In this document: positions 26,428 to 34,763 of the stretch, piece after piece | How the letters are laid out: every line of letters begins with the position of its first letter | How positions within the stretch are numbered: the stretch's first letter is position 1 | Origin: an uncultured Rhodocyclaceae bacterium | GTDB lineage: Bacteria; Pseudomonadota; Gammaproteobacteria; Burkholderiales; Rhodocyclaceae | Assembly (NCBI GenBank): GCA_907163075.1 | Contig: CAJQTY010000001.1 | Location: 2,108,001-2,172,000, forward strand | Length of the DNA: 64,000 nucleotides | Reading direction: 5' to 3' | Position numbers and translations under genes: made by a program | The notes under the pieces: model-generated | What the model saw: only the letters and a program-made list of their open reading frames with translations | Databases searched by the model: none | Told to the model about the DNA's origin: nothing

Positions 26428-26769
26428 CGAAAGGGCAAAAAAGACCATGAGGCACAGCGCCATTGCACGAATGTCGTTGTACTGGCAATTTAGCGGGCGA
26501 GCCAGGCTCCGTCATACCGCGAATGGCTTTGGCATCGACGCGATCGCACTGCCGAGAAACAGTGCAGTAATGCGCGCGCGATGACGCCTATTTGAAAGCT
26601 ACGCAGTGAACGCTACGCAGGTTCGGCTTTGACCTGCGTAGGGCGGATGAGCGTAGCGTTCTCCGCCAAATGGGGCTAATACGGCGGAAGGCGCTGCGCT
26701 TTTCCGCCCTACCGGCCGTTTGCATAAGTTCCAGGTTTCGCCATGTTTGCAGTGGTTAAATTGCATTCT
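26428..26769. other. Intergenic region without supported gene
   Basis: This is the rest of the 453-bp gap between the lactonase start and the end of the SCO1 gene. No supported reading frame is present. It contains the palindromic repeat copy at 26637-26713 and a short duplicated phrase (GCTACGCAG at 26598 and 26612) just before it. Confidence 0.5.
26637..26713 (-). repeat. Dispersed palindromic intergenic repeat, copy A
   Basis: Two imperfect hairpins lie in tandem: GGCGGATGAGCG...TTCTCCGCC and GGCGGAAGGCGC...GCGCTTTTCCGCC. On the minus strand it reads AGGGCGGAAAAGCGC, CTTCCGCCGT, CCATTTGGCGGA, ACGCTCATC. The same order of blocks occurs on the plus strand at 35822. It resembles REP-like elements that lie only between genes. 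Confidence 0.75.
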
Positions 26770-27393
26770 TTATTTCGCCGCCAGCAAAAGTTTCAGGTCG
26801 CTCGCGATGGCTTCGACCGACGCATCATCCTTGATGAAAAGCCGAATTCTTCCGGCCGGATCGAACGCGTAGATGCCTGTCGTATGATCAATCGTGTAGT
26901 CGCCTTCCGACTGGCCGTGAGCGTGCGGGTGCCCGCCGCTCGCATGCGCACCAGCCGCGCGACGCGCAACGAAGACCTTGAACTCGGTGGCCGCCGCCTC
27001 GGTCGCGGTCCTGTCCCCCGACAAACCGATGAACGCGGGATGGAAACCGGCAACGTAGGCGGCCAGCTTTTCCGGCGTGTCACGCTCGGGGTCGACCGTA
27101 AGCAGAAGCACCTGCACCCGGTCGGCGCGGTCGCCCAGCTGCTTCATCACTTCCGCCAGGCGCGCCAGCGTTGTCGGGCAGGCGTCCGGGCACGAGGCAT
27201 AGCCGAAGAACACCAGGACCGCCTTGCCCTGAAAGTCAGCCAGCGTGCGTGCCTTCCCCTGATGATCCTTGAGTCCCGCCAGCGACCGTCCGAACGCCGC
27301 GCCGCTGATGTCGGTATTGCGGAAGGCGACCGGCGCTGGCTCGCCACAGCCCGCCAACAGAACGAAGAGTGCTAGGACAAGAATCCGCCGCAT
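26770..27393 (-). CDS. SCO1/SenC family copper chaperone, lipoprotein
   Basis: 207 residues from the ATG at 27393 (MRRILVLALFVLLAGCGEP); an in-frame ATG at 27423 is the alternative. The lipobox LAGC predicts a membrane-anchored periplasmic lipoprotein. The thioredoxin-like domain carries the copper-binding CPDAC motif, and the third ligand His is in YTIDHTTGIY. A His-rich insert (HASGGHPHAHG) precedes that His. SCO proteins metallate the CuA centre of oxidase subunit II. The gene is divergent from the oxidase operon, 103 bp from the coxB start, which fits that role. Confidence 0.93.
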   Translation of the reverse strand: MRRILVLALFVLLAGCGEPAPVAFRNTDISGAAFGRSLAGLKDHQGKARTLADFQGKAVLVFFGYASCPDACPTTLARLAEVMKQLGDRADRVQVLLLTVDPERDTPEKLAAYVAGFHPAFIGLSGDRTATEAAATEFKVFVARRAAGAHASGGHPHAHGQSEGDYTIDHTTGIYAFDPAGRIRLFIKDDASVEAIASDLKLLLAAK

Positions 27394-27496
27394 GCGATAC
27401 CCCAAGCCAAAAAAACCCGACATCAATGAACTTTTGTTACAAATAGAGTCAGAGTATTGCCCATATCGTAATCCATAAGAGGCGGGAGGAGAAAAT

Positions 27497-28651
27497 TTGA
27501 GACTGCCAAATCGCCCTGACCAGCGCGTCGGTCCGTCGCTGCGTGCCATTCTTGCCGTGTCGGCACTGCTTGCCGGGTTGCTTCCCGCGCAGGTGCATGC
27601 CGAGTTCGGCCTGAACCTGCACGCACCTGCCACCGGCCTGGCGCAGAATATCTACGACCTGCACACGCTGATTCTCTGGATCTGTTGCGCGATTTTCGTC
27701 GTCGTGTTCGTGCCGATGTTTTTCGCCCTGATCCGCCACCGCAAATCTAAGGGGCACCCGGCGGCGAAATTTCACGACAACCTCGCCGTAGAAGTCGTAT
27801 GGACCATCATCCCGGTCCTCATCCTGCTCGGCATGGCCTGGCCGGCGACAAGCCTGGTGCTGTCGATGAAGGACACCGGCAAGGAAGACCTGACGATCAA
27901 GGTTACCGGGCACCAGTGGAAGTGGGAATACGAGTACCTGGGCGACGATATCCGTTTCATGAGCAATTCCTCGACGCCGAAAGAGCAGATCGACGGCGCA
28001 CAGCCCAAGGGCGAAAACTATCTGCTCGAAGTGGACCGCCCGCTCGTGGTCCCCGCCGGCAAGAAGATCCGCCTGGTGATGACCGCCAGCGACGTCATCC
28101 ACGCGTGGTGGATTCCGGCCTTCGGCGTCAAGCAGGATGCGGTTCCGGGCTTCATCCGCGACACCTGGTTCAGGGCCGACACGCCGGGCACCTACCGCGG
28201 CCAGTGCGCCGAACTTTGCGGCGTCGGCCACGGCTTCATGCCGGTCGTCGTCGAGGTGGTGCCGGAGGCACGATTCACGGCCTGGAAAGAGGAGCAGAAA
28301 GCGCTGCTCGCCGCAGCCACCGCCAATGCCGGCAAGACCTATGAGCTGGCCGAACTGAAGGCACTCGGCGAGAAGGTCTACACGGCCAATTGCGCGGCCT
28401 GTCACCAGGCCAACGGAGCCGGAATCCCCGGCGCCTTCCCGGCGCTCAGCGGTTCAGCGATCGTGAGCGGCGACCGGGCCGGACACATCGACATCGTCCT
28501 TGCCGGCAAGCCGGGTACCACCATGGCCGCTTTCGGCAAGCAGTTGTCCGATCTCGATCTGGCGGCGGTCATCACCTATGAGCGCAACAGTTGGGACAAC
28601 AAGGTCGGTGACGTCGTGCAGCCATCCGACATTGCCGCCCGGCGCAAGTAA
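27497..28651 (+). CDS. coxB: Cytochrome c oxidase subunit II with fused cytochrome c domain (caa3-type)
   Basis: 384 residues. A TTG start is chosen because GGGAGGAG lies about 8 bp upstream and the signal peptide begins directly (LRAILAVSALLAGLLPAQVHA). Two membrane helices follow, then the cupredoxin domain. CuA ligands are in CAELCGVGHGFMP, with the His earlier in VIHAWWIP. The C-terminus adds a class I cytochrome c domain: haem motif CAACH near residue 300 and axial Met in KPGTTMAAF. The fusion marks a caa3-like oxidase. It is the first gene of the oxidase operon. Confidence 0.95.
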   Translation: MRLPNRPDQRVGPSLRAILAVSALLAGLLPAQVHAEFGLNLHAPATGLAQNIYDLHTLILWICCAIFVVVFVPMFFALIRHRKSKGHPAAKFHDNLAVEVVWTIIPVLILLGMAWPATSLVLSMKDTGKEDLTIKVTGHQWKWEYEYLGDDIRFMSNSSTPKEQIDGAQPKGENYLLEVDRPLVVPAGKKIRLVMTASDVIHAWWIPAFGVKQDAVPGFIRDTWFRADTPGTYRGQCAELCGVGHGFMPVVVEVVPEARFTAWKEEQKALLAAATANAGKTYELAELKALGEKVYTANCAACHQANGAGIPGAFPALSGSAIVSGDRAGHIDIVLAGKPGTTMAAFGKQLSDLDLAAVITYERNSWDNKVGDVVQPSDIAARRK

Positions 28652-28675
28652 TAGCAAGAACTTAGGAGCCTGGAA

Positions 28676-30259
28676 ATGAATACCGCCACTGACGTTGCCG
28701 ACCACCACGAGCACGAGCATGGCGCCCCGAGCGGCATCATGCGCTGGCTGACCAGCACCAACCACAAGGACATCGGCACGCTCTACCTGTGGTTCAGCCT
28801 GTTCATGTTCTTCTTCGCCGGCGCGCTGGCGATGCTGATCCGGGCCGAGCTGTTCCAGCCCGGACTGCAGTTGTTCCAGCCCGGCGTGTTCAACCAGCTG
28901 ACGACGATGCACGGCCTGATCATGATATTCGGCGCCATCATGCCCTCGCTGGTCGGTTTCGCCAACTGGCAGATCCCGCTGATGATCGGCGCCTCCGACA
29001 TGGCCTTCCCGCGCCTCAACAACTGGAGTTTCTGGCTGCTGCCGGCGGCCGGGGTGCTGCTCATCGCGACGTTTTTCGTCCCCGGCGGCGCGCTCGCCGG
29101 CGGCTGGACGATGTACCCGCCGCTCTTCATGCAGGGCGGCATTGCCTACGACATGTCGATTCTGGCCGTCCATATCCTGGGCATCTCGTCGATCATGGGC
29201 GCCATCAACATCATCACCACCATCCTCAACATGCGCGCTCCGGGCATGACGATGATGAAGATGCCCCTGTTCGTATGGACCTGGCTGATCACCGCCTTTC
29301 TGCTCGTTGCCGTCATGCCGGTGCTGGCCTGCGCGATCACCATGCTGCTCACCGACCGCAATTTCGGCACGCATTTCTTCGATGCCGCCGCCGGCGGCGA
29401 CGCGGTGATGTTCCAGCACATCTTCTGGTTCTTCGGCCACCCCGAGGTGTACATCATGATCCTGCCGGCCTTCGGCATCGTCTCGACGATCATCCCGGCC
29501 TTCGCGCGCAAGCCGCTGTTCGGCTACGTGTCGATGGTCTATGCCGTGGCCTCGATCGCCTTCCTGTCCTTCATCGTCTGGGCGCACCACATGTTCACCA
29601 CCGGCATGCCGGTCGGCGGACAACTGTTCTTCATGTACACGACGATGCTGATCGCCATCCCGACGGGGGTGAAGGTCTTCAACTGGGTGGCCACGCTGTG
29701 GCGCGGCTCTATCACCTTCGAAACGCCGATGTTGTTCGCCATCGCCTTTGTCTTCCTGTTCGCCATTGGCGGCTTCAGTGGGATGGTACTGGCGCTGGTG
29801 CCGGTCGATATCCAGTTGCAGGATACCTATTACGTCGTCGCCCACTTTCATTACGTGCTCTTTTCCGGTTCGGCGATGGCCATCATGGGCGGCGTGTACT
29901 ACTGGCTGCCGAAGTGGACCGGTCACATGTACGACGAACGCCTGGGCAAAGTCCATTTCTGGCTGACCGCCGTCGCCTTCAACATCACCTTCTTCCCGAT
30001 GCACTTTCTCGGCCTGGCCGGAATGCCGCGGCGCATTCCCGACTACGCGCTGCAGTTCGCCGAATTCAACATGATCTCCAGCCTGGGCGGTTTCCTGCTC
30101 GGCGCCAGCCAGTTGCTGTTCCTGTATATCGTCATCAAGTGCGCGCGTGGCGGCCTGCCGGCGGGCAACCGGCCATGGGACGGCGCCGACACGCTCGAAT
30201 GGACGCAGACCTCGCCGCCGCCGTACCACTCCTTCGTCACCCCGCCGCTGGTCAAGTAG
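28676..30259 (+). CDS. ctaD: Cytochrome c oxidase subunit I
   Basis: 527 residues with 12 membrane segments. The haem a, CuB and haem a3 ligands are visible: [10 protein letters not shown] (haem a His), [12 protein letters not shown] (CuB His and cross-linked Tyr), WAHHMFTTG (CuB His pair) and VAHFHYVLF (haem a3/a His pair). The K-channel region after the CuB His is standard, marking a type A haem-copper oxidase. A 611-aa frame on the opposite strand is a GC shadow. It starts 24 bp after coxB. Confidence 0.97.
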   Translation: MNTATDVADHHEHEHGAPSGIMRWLTSTNHKDIGTLYLWFSLFMFFFAGALAMLIRAELFQPGLQLFQPGVFNQLTTMHGLIMIFGAIMPSLVGFANWQIPLMIGASDMAFPRLNNWSFWLLPAAGVLLIATFFVPGGALAGGWTMYPPLFMQGGIAYDMSILAVHILGISSIMGAINIITTILNMRAPGMTMMKMPLFVWTWLITAFLLVAVMPVLACAITMLLTDRNFGTHFFDAAAGGDAVMFQHIFWFFGHPEVYIMILPAFGIVSTIIPAFARKPLFGYVSMVYAVASIAFLSFIVWAHHMFTTGMPVGGQLFFMYTTMLIAIPTGVKVFNWVATLWRGSITFETPMLFAIAFVFLFAIGGFSGMVLALVPVDIQLQDTYYVVAHFHYVLFSGSAMAIMGGVYYWLPKWTGHMYDERLGKVHFWLTAVAFNITFFPMHFLGLAGMPRRIPDYALQFAEFNMISSLGGFLLGASQLLFLYIVIKCARGGLPAGNRPWDGADTLEWTQTSPPPYHSFVTPPLVK

Positions 30260-30275
30260 GCCGAGGAATCCCGCC

Positions 30276-31112
30276 ATGCAAGCACACACCGACCACGACG
30301 TCTATTACGTTCCCCCGCCTTCGATCTGGCCGCTCGTCGGCTCGGTCGCCCTGCTCACCCTGGCCGGCGGTTTTTCCATGCTGCTCGGCAAGATGGCCGC
30401 CGGCCCCTACGTCATGGCGCTCGGCGCCGGCATCCTGCTGGTCATGCTGTTCGGCTGGTTTGGCGCCGTGATCAGGGAAAGCCTGGACGGCAAGTATTCA
30501 AGCCAGGTCGACGTTTCGTTCCGCTGGGGCATGGTGTGGTTCATTTTTTCCGAGTTATTGTTCTTTGCCGGTTTTTTTGGCGCGCTCTTTTATGCGCGCA
30601 ATATCGCCTTGCCGATGCTGGCCGATTCGCAACTCCTGTGGCCGGGCTTCAGCGCGACCTGGCCATCGGCCGGCCCCGGCGCCAATGCCGTGCCCACCCC
30701 GGTAGACGCGTGGGGCATTCCGGCGCTCAACACGCTGATCCTGCTCAGTTCGGGAGCGACCGTAACCTGGGCGCACTGGGGGCTGCAAAAGGACCGGCAG
30801 TTCCAGCTCAAGCTGGGCCTGGCGCTGACCGTGGCGCTCGGAATCGTCTTCATCGCGCTGCAGATCCACGAATACGCGGAAGCAGCATTCACCATCCGCG
30901 ACGGCATCTACGGCGCCACCTTCTACATGCTGACGGGCTTTCACGGCTTCCACGTGATGCTCGGCACGCTGATGCTGGCCGTCATCCTGCTGCGCGCCCT
31001 GGCGGGACACTTCACGCCCGGTCGTCATTTCGCCTTCGAGGCGGTGGCCTGGTACTGGCATTTCGTCGACGTGATCTGGCTGCTGCTGTTCATCTTCGTC
31101 TATTGGCTATAG
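30276..31112 (+). CDS. ctaE: Cytochrome c oxidase subunit III
   Basis: 278 residues from the ATG at 30276 (MQAHTDHDVYYVPPPSIWPL). Seven membrane segments are predicted, with the family motifs FFAGFFGALFYAR, ATVTWAHWGL and FTIRDGIYGATFYMLTGFHGFHVMLGT, and the terminal AWYWHFVDVIWLLLFIFVYW. It sits 16 bp after ctaD. Here it precedes ctaG, whereas many operons place ctaG before subunit III. Confidence 0.96.
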   Translation: MQAHTDHDVYYVPPPSIWPLVGSVALLTLAGGFSMLLGKMAAGPYVMALGAGILLVMLFGWFGAVIRESLDGKYSSQVDVSFRWGMVWFIFSELLFFAGFFGALFYARNIALPMLADSQLLWPGFSATWPSAGPGANAVPTPVDAWGIPALNTLILLSSGATVTWAHWGLQKDRQFQLKLGLALTVALGIVFIALQIHEYAEAAFTIRDGIYGATFYMLTGFHGFHVMLGTLMLAVILLRALAGHFTPGRHFAFEAVAWYWHFVDVIWLLLFIFVYWL

Positions 31113-31139
31113 CCACCGTCCGCGACTGGAGAGCCTGAC

Positions 31140-31394
31140 GTGAGCATGCACCAGAACTACATGATCGTCATCAGCATCCTCTTTGCGCTGGTGTTCGCCG
31201 TCATGATCTACTCGACGATCAAACACCGCCGGGCCTGTGCGGCTTCGGCCAGCCGCTTTCCGGGAACCAGCGGCCGCCGGCAATGGTTCTGGACGCTGAT
31301 GCCGCTGGCCATCCTCGCCTTCATCGACTTCTCGCTGATCAGCGCGTCGACCGAGAGCCATACCAGCGCGCCGCAGCAGCACGCCCGCCGATGA
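31140..31394 (+). CDS. Small two-helix membrane protein in the oxidase operon, CoxB N-terminus-like
   Basis: 84 residues. GTG at 31140 is preferred because GGAGAG lies 6 bp upstream; an ATG at 31146 is possible. Two hydrophobic helices (about residues 7-24 and 49-67) are joined by a basic loop (IKHRRACAASASRFPGTSGRRQWFWTLMPLA). The layout and the phrases MIYSTIKHRR and W.LMPLAILAFIDF echo the membrane hairpin of oxidase subunit II, without any CuA domain. It overlaps the next small gene by 4 bp. It may be a subunit II-like assembly or accessory protein, but no function is established here. Confidence 0.7.
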   Translation: MSMHQNYMIVISILFALVFAVMIYSTIKHRRACAASASRFPGTSGRRQWFWTLMPLAILAFIDFSLISASTESHTSAPQQHARR

Positions 31395-31519
31395 CGGCCA
31401 TGACCAAGCTTGCGCCTGAGGAATCGGCCCGCCGCGCTGCCGCCAATCGGCGTCTGGGCTGGTATCTGGCCGCCGTCGCGCTGGTCATTTTCATTGTTTC
31501 GATGCTGCTGAGAAGCTGA
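31391..31519 (+). CDS. Cytochrome oxidase small assembly protein-like, single-helix membrane protein
   Basis: 42 residues: MTAMTKLAPEESARRAAAN, then one membrane helix (GWYLAAVALVIFIVSMLL). It begins in the ATGA overlap with the preceding small gene and ends 4 bp before ctaG, so it is embedded in the operon. Very short proteins of this pattern precede ctaG in several betaproteobacterial oxidase operons and are thought to act in assembly. That role is inferred from position. Confidence 0.65.
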   Translation: MTAMTKLAPEESARRAAANRRLGWYLAAVALVIFIVSMLLRS

Positions 31520-31523
31520 AGCG

Positions 31524-32135
31524 ATGACCGCCGCTTCCGTCGACAACCCGGCGCCGGTACGCAGTCACCGCCGCTTGCTCGTCAAGCTGCTGGCGGTCAT
31601 CGCCCTCTCGTTCGCCTTTGGCTTCGCGCTGGTGCCGCTCTACGATGCCCTGTGCCTGGTCACCGGCCTGAATGGCAAGACCGTCGGCGTCGCGGCCATT
31701 GGCGTCGGCGGCCTGAGCAAGCCGGTCGCCGCGCCGCCGTCGCGCATCGACCGCAGCCGCATCGTGAGCGTCGAATTCACCGGCACCGTCATGCCCGGCC
31801 TGCCGTGGGACATGAAGCCATTGACCTCCCGCCTCGACCTGCACCCGGGCGAGCTGCACCAGGCCATGTTCCGCGTAAGCAACCGTTCGGATCAGACTAT
31901 CGTCGGCCAGGCCATCCCCAGCGTTACACCCGGCCTGGCGGCACAGCATTTCGAGAAGCTCGATTGTTTCTGCTTTGCGCAGCAGACGCTGGCTCCCGGA
32001 GAAACGAAGGACCTGCCGCTGACCTTCATCGTCAAGCCGGAAATCGATGAGGATATCCGTACGATCACCCTGGCCTATGCCTTCTTCAATACCGTCGACG
32101 CCAAATCGACAGCGAAGAAACTGGTAACGCGCTGA
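31524..32135 (+). CDS. ctaG: Cytochrome c oxidase assembly protein CtaG/Cox11
   Basis: 203 residues. One N-terminal membrane anchor (LLAVIALSFAFGFALVPLYDALC) precedes a periplasmic domain. The copper-binding motif CFCFAQQTL is present, as are the conserved VSNRSDQTIVGQAIPSVTPG and the C-terminal ITLAYAFFN. CtaG delivers copper to the CuB site of subunit I. It lies within the oxidase operon. Confidence 0.95.
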   Translation: MTAASVDNPAPVRSHRRLLVKLLAVIALSFAFGFALVPLYDALCLVTGLNGKTVGVAAIGVGGLSKPVAAPPSRIDRSRIVSVEFTGTVMPGLPWDMKPLTSRLDLHPGELHQAMFRVSNRSDQTIVGQAIPSVTPGLAAQHFEKLDCFCFAQQTLAPGETKDLPLTFIVKPEIDEDIRTITLAYAFFNTVDAKSTAKKLVTR

Positions 32136-32153
32136 TGGCTGCGCGATTCGCCT

Positions 32154-32354
32154 CTACTGGCCGTAGCCAGGAATCAGCCCGAAGCGATAGCCGAGCAGTA
32201 GCAGCGCGAAGATCGCGATCGACAGGGCGATGCGCACGGTCAGCGCCTTCACCGCGCGGTCGCCGGCACCCTGATCCCGGTAGAGAAAGAACAGCCCGGA
32301 AAACAGGCTGCCGATCACGCCGACCAACATGAGAACGATGACGAGCTTGAACAT
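32154..32354 (-). CDS. DUF2909-like twin-helix membrane protein
   Basis: 66 residues with two hydrophobic helices (VIVLMLVGVIGSLFSGLFFL and a second near residues 42-58) and the linker YRDQGAGDRAVKALTVRIALS. It is typical of the DUF2909 family found in proteobacterial oxidase loci. It is the only minus-strand gene inside the otherwise plus-strand oxidase operon, placed between ctaG and SURF1. Function is unknown. Confidence 0.78.
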   Translation of the reverse strand: MFKLVIVLMLVGVIGSLFSGLFFLYRDQGAGDRAVKALTVRIALSIAIFALLLLGYRFGLIPGYGQ

Positions 32355-32439
32355 GGCCGATTCCAGTAAGGCGAGCGCCGATTATGCGCCTGGCCCGGCG
32401 GCGGCGACAACCGTGCCGGGCCAGGCGGAACTCGCCCGA

Positions 32440-33165
32440 ATGGGATCGCGGCGCCGTTTTCGGCCGCGCCTGCTGCCGACGCTGGCCGCCGCGCTACTGG
32501 TGCCGCTCTTCATTGCCGCCGGGCAGTGGCAGTGGGACAAGGCGGCGCGCAAAAGCAGCCTGCAACAGCAGCTCGACGCGCGCGGCAGCGAGCCGGCGAT
32601 ACAGATTCCGGGAACGCGCGTCGATGCGCAATCGCTGCTTTACCGCAAGGTCGTCGCGCATGGCCACTACGAACCCGAGCACCAGATCCTGATCGACAAT
32701 CGCACCTATCGCGAGCAGGCCGGCTATCACGTCGTCACCCCGCTGCGCCTGGACGGCAGCGAAATCCGCCTGCTCGTCAATCGCGGCTGGGTGCCGGCGC
32801 CCGCCGATCGTCGACAGGTACCGCAGGTTGCTACGCCAGGCGGTGCCGTCGAAGTTTCCGGCGCGGCGATCCTCCCCGGCACGCGTTTCTTTACGCTCGG
32901 AGCGGACGCGGCCCCGGCCGGGGGCGAATGGCAGAGCGTCTGGCAGAACCTCGACCTGGAACGCTACGGCCAGGCCGTCGGCTTCCCGATCCAGCCGATC
33001 GTCGTTCAGCTCGACGCGCACAGTGCGGCCGGCGGATTCGTCCGCGAATGGCGGCGGCCCGACGAACGGGTACAGACCAATCTCAACTACGCCTTCCAGT
33101 GGTGGGGCTTTGCCGCAACCACCGTCGTTCTCTGGCTGGTCGTCAACTGGCGCAAACAAACATGA
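32440..33165 (+). CDS. SURF1 family oxidase assembly protein
   Basis: 241 residues from the ATG at 32440; in-frame ATGs at 32353 and 32329 would add a non-conserved leader overlapping the opposing gene start. N- and C-terminal membrane helices flank a periplasmic domain. SURF1 signatures are GQWQWDKAARK, ILIDNRTYREQAGYHVVTPLR, LLVNRGWVP and the terminal HxxYA-like NLNYAFQWWGFA. SURF1 assists haem a insertion into subunit I. The stop overlaps the next start by 4 bp. Confidence 0.9.
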   Translation: MGSRRRFRPRLLPTLAAALLVPLFIAAGQWQWDKAARKSSLQQQLDARGSEPAIQIPGTRVDAQSLLYRKVVAHGHYEPEHQILIDNRTYREQAGYHVVTPLRLDGSEIRLLVNRGWVPAPADRRQVPQVATPGGAVEVSGAAILPGTRFFTLGADAAPAGGEWQSVWQNLDLERYGQAVGFPIQPIVVQLDAHSAAGGFVREWRRPDERVQTNLNYAFQWWGFAATTVVLWLVVNWRKQT

Positions 33166-33761
33166 GCTCAATCGCCTCGGACTTCTCGCCGAACAGGCCG
33201 GCACGGCGCACGCTGCTGGCGCTGGTGGCCGTGTTTTTCCTTCCCTTCATCGTCGGCAGCGGGCTTTTCTGGTCGGGCTGGCGCCCGGAAAGATTCGGCA
33301 ATCACGGTGAGCTCCTGCAAACGCCGCGCGTGCTGCCGGAAAGCGGCCTCCGGCACGCCGACGGCCGCCCCTTGCCGACTTCGGAACTGCGCGGCAAGTG
33401 GCTGCTGGCATTGCCGGTGAACGCCGCCTGCGCGACGGCCTGCCAGCAGCAACTGCAGCAGATGCAGCAGGTGCACATCGCCCTCAACAAGGAACAAACA
33501 CGTTTGCGACGTGTCTTGATCAGTAGCGTTGCGGAACCCGCCGCCGCGGACCTGCAGGGCCGTTTCCCCGATCTCGTCATGGCGCTGGCGCCAGCCGCAC
33601 AGGGCGGCGAGGCCTGGCATGAGGTCCTCGATGGCTCCGGGCAGGCGGTTTACATCGTCGACCCGCTGGGTAACGTCATGATGCGCTACGCCGACCCGGG
33701 CAACATGCGCGGCGTGCTCAAGGATCTTGAGCGCCTGCTCAAATATTCCTGGATTCGCTGA
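33162..33761 (+). CDS. SCO-like thioredoxin-fold oxidase-associated protein
   Basis: 199 residues from the ATG at 33162, overlapping the SURF1 stop (ATGA). One N-terminal membrane helix (LLALVAVFFLPFIVGSGLFW) is followed by a periplasmic thioredoxin-like domain. A CATAC motif in VNAACATACQQQL matches the CxxxC spacing of SCO proteins, and YIVDPLGNVMMRY matches their C-terminal strand region. The usual third His ligand is not evident. It is probably a thiol or copper assembly factor for the oxidase; such genes regularly sit between SURF1 and ctaA/ctaB in betaproteobacteria. Confidence 0.82.
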   Translation: MSSIASDFSPNRPARRTLLALVAVFFLPFIVGSGLFWSGWRPERFGNHGELLQTPRVLPESGLRHADGRPLPTSELRGKWLLALPVNAACATACQQQLQQMQQVHIALNKEQTRLRRVLISSVAEPAAADLQGRFPDLVMALAPAAQGGEAWHEVLDGSGQAVYIVDPLGNVMMRYADPGNMRGVLKDLERLLKYSWIR

Positions 33762-33782
33762 CCAGACCTTAAGGAGATTTTG

Positions 33783-34757
33783 ATGCCGGCAAGCTTTAGA
33801 AACCGGGCCAGCGAGCCGGTCAGCGAAATGGTCACCGAGTTAACTAACGAATTGGCCAACGACCCGGCCGGCAAGTTTGTCGGAACGCAGCGTCCTTTCG
33901 GACAGCGCATCGCTGATTTTTTCGCGCTATGCAAGCCGCGCGTCAATAGCCTGATCGTCTTCACCGCGATGATCGGCATGTTCATGGCTTCGCCCGGCTT
34001 CCCGCCGCTCGGTGTCTTTCTCGCCGCGTCGATCGGTATCGCGCTGGTCGCCGGCGCCGCGGCGGCGATCAACTGCCTGGTCGAACGCACCGTGGACGCG
34101 CTGATGGCACGTACCCGCTGGCGCGCCACGGCGAGCGGCCAGATCGGCGTCGGCGAAACCCTTCTGCTCGCGGCACTGGTCGGCGGCAGCGGACTGTGGT
34201 TGCTCTACGCGCTGGTCAACCCGCTGACCATGTGGCTGACGCTGGCGACCTTTCTCGGCTACGCGGTGATCTACACGCTCGTGCTCAAGCCGGCGACGCC
34301 GATGAACATCGTCATCGGCGGCGCGTCGGGCGCCATGCCGCCGCTGCTCGGCTGGACGGCGATGACCGGCAACGTCGGCCCGGAAGCGCTGGCCCTCCTG
34401 CTCATCATCTTCATCTGGACGCCGCCGCACTTCTGGGCGCTGGCCTGCTACCGCCGCGACGACTACGCCAAGGCCGGCCTGCCGATGTTGCCGGTAACGC
34501 ACGGCGTCGAGTTCACCTGCCTGCACAGCCTGCTTTATGTCGTCATGCTGACCGCGGCCAGCGTGCTGCCCTACACCCTGGGCATGAGCGGCGCGTGGTA
34601 CCTGGCGGCGGCGCTGCTGCTCGACGCGATATTTCTCGGCTACGCCGTCGCCCTCTGGCGCAATTACAGCGACGGACTGGCAAGGCGCACGTTCCGCTGG
34701 TCGATCATCTACCTGACGCTGCTCTTCGCGGCGCTGCTCGCCGACCACTTCCTCTGA
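33783..34757 (+). CDS. ctaB: Protohaem IX farnesyltransferase (haem O synthase)
   Basis: 324 residues from the ATG at 33783 with SD AAGGAGA; the preceding TTG is not needed. Nine membrane segments are predicted, of the UbiA superfamily. The Asp-rich prenyl-diphosphate site and partner loop are visible as [33 protein letters not shown] and [22 protein letters not shown]. It converts haem B to haem O for the oxidase. The N-terminal 35 residues are longer than usual and repetitive ([20 protein letters not shown]). Confidence 0.94.
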   Translation: MPASFRNRASEPVSEMVTELTNELANDPAGKFVGTQRPFGQRIADFFALCKPRVNSLIVFTAMIGMFMASPGFPPLGVFLAASIGIALVAGAAAAINCLVERTVDALMARTRWRATASGQIGVGETLLLAALVGGSGLWLLYALVNPLTMWLTLATFLGYAVIYTLVLKPATPMNIVIGGASGAMPPLLGWTAMTGNVGPEALALLLIIFIWTPPHFWALACYRRDDYAKAGLPMLPVTHGVEFTCLHSLLYVVMLTAASVLPYTLGMSGAWYLAAALLLDAIFLGYAVALWRNYSDGLARRTFRWSIIYLTLLFAALLADHFL

Positions 34758-34763
34758 GCGCCG

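Noticed and set aside
28454-30289. 611-aa minus-strand frame opposite ctaD
   Set aside because: Asp/His/Arg-rich shadow of a high-GC membrane protein gene, with no domain features.
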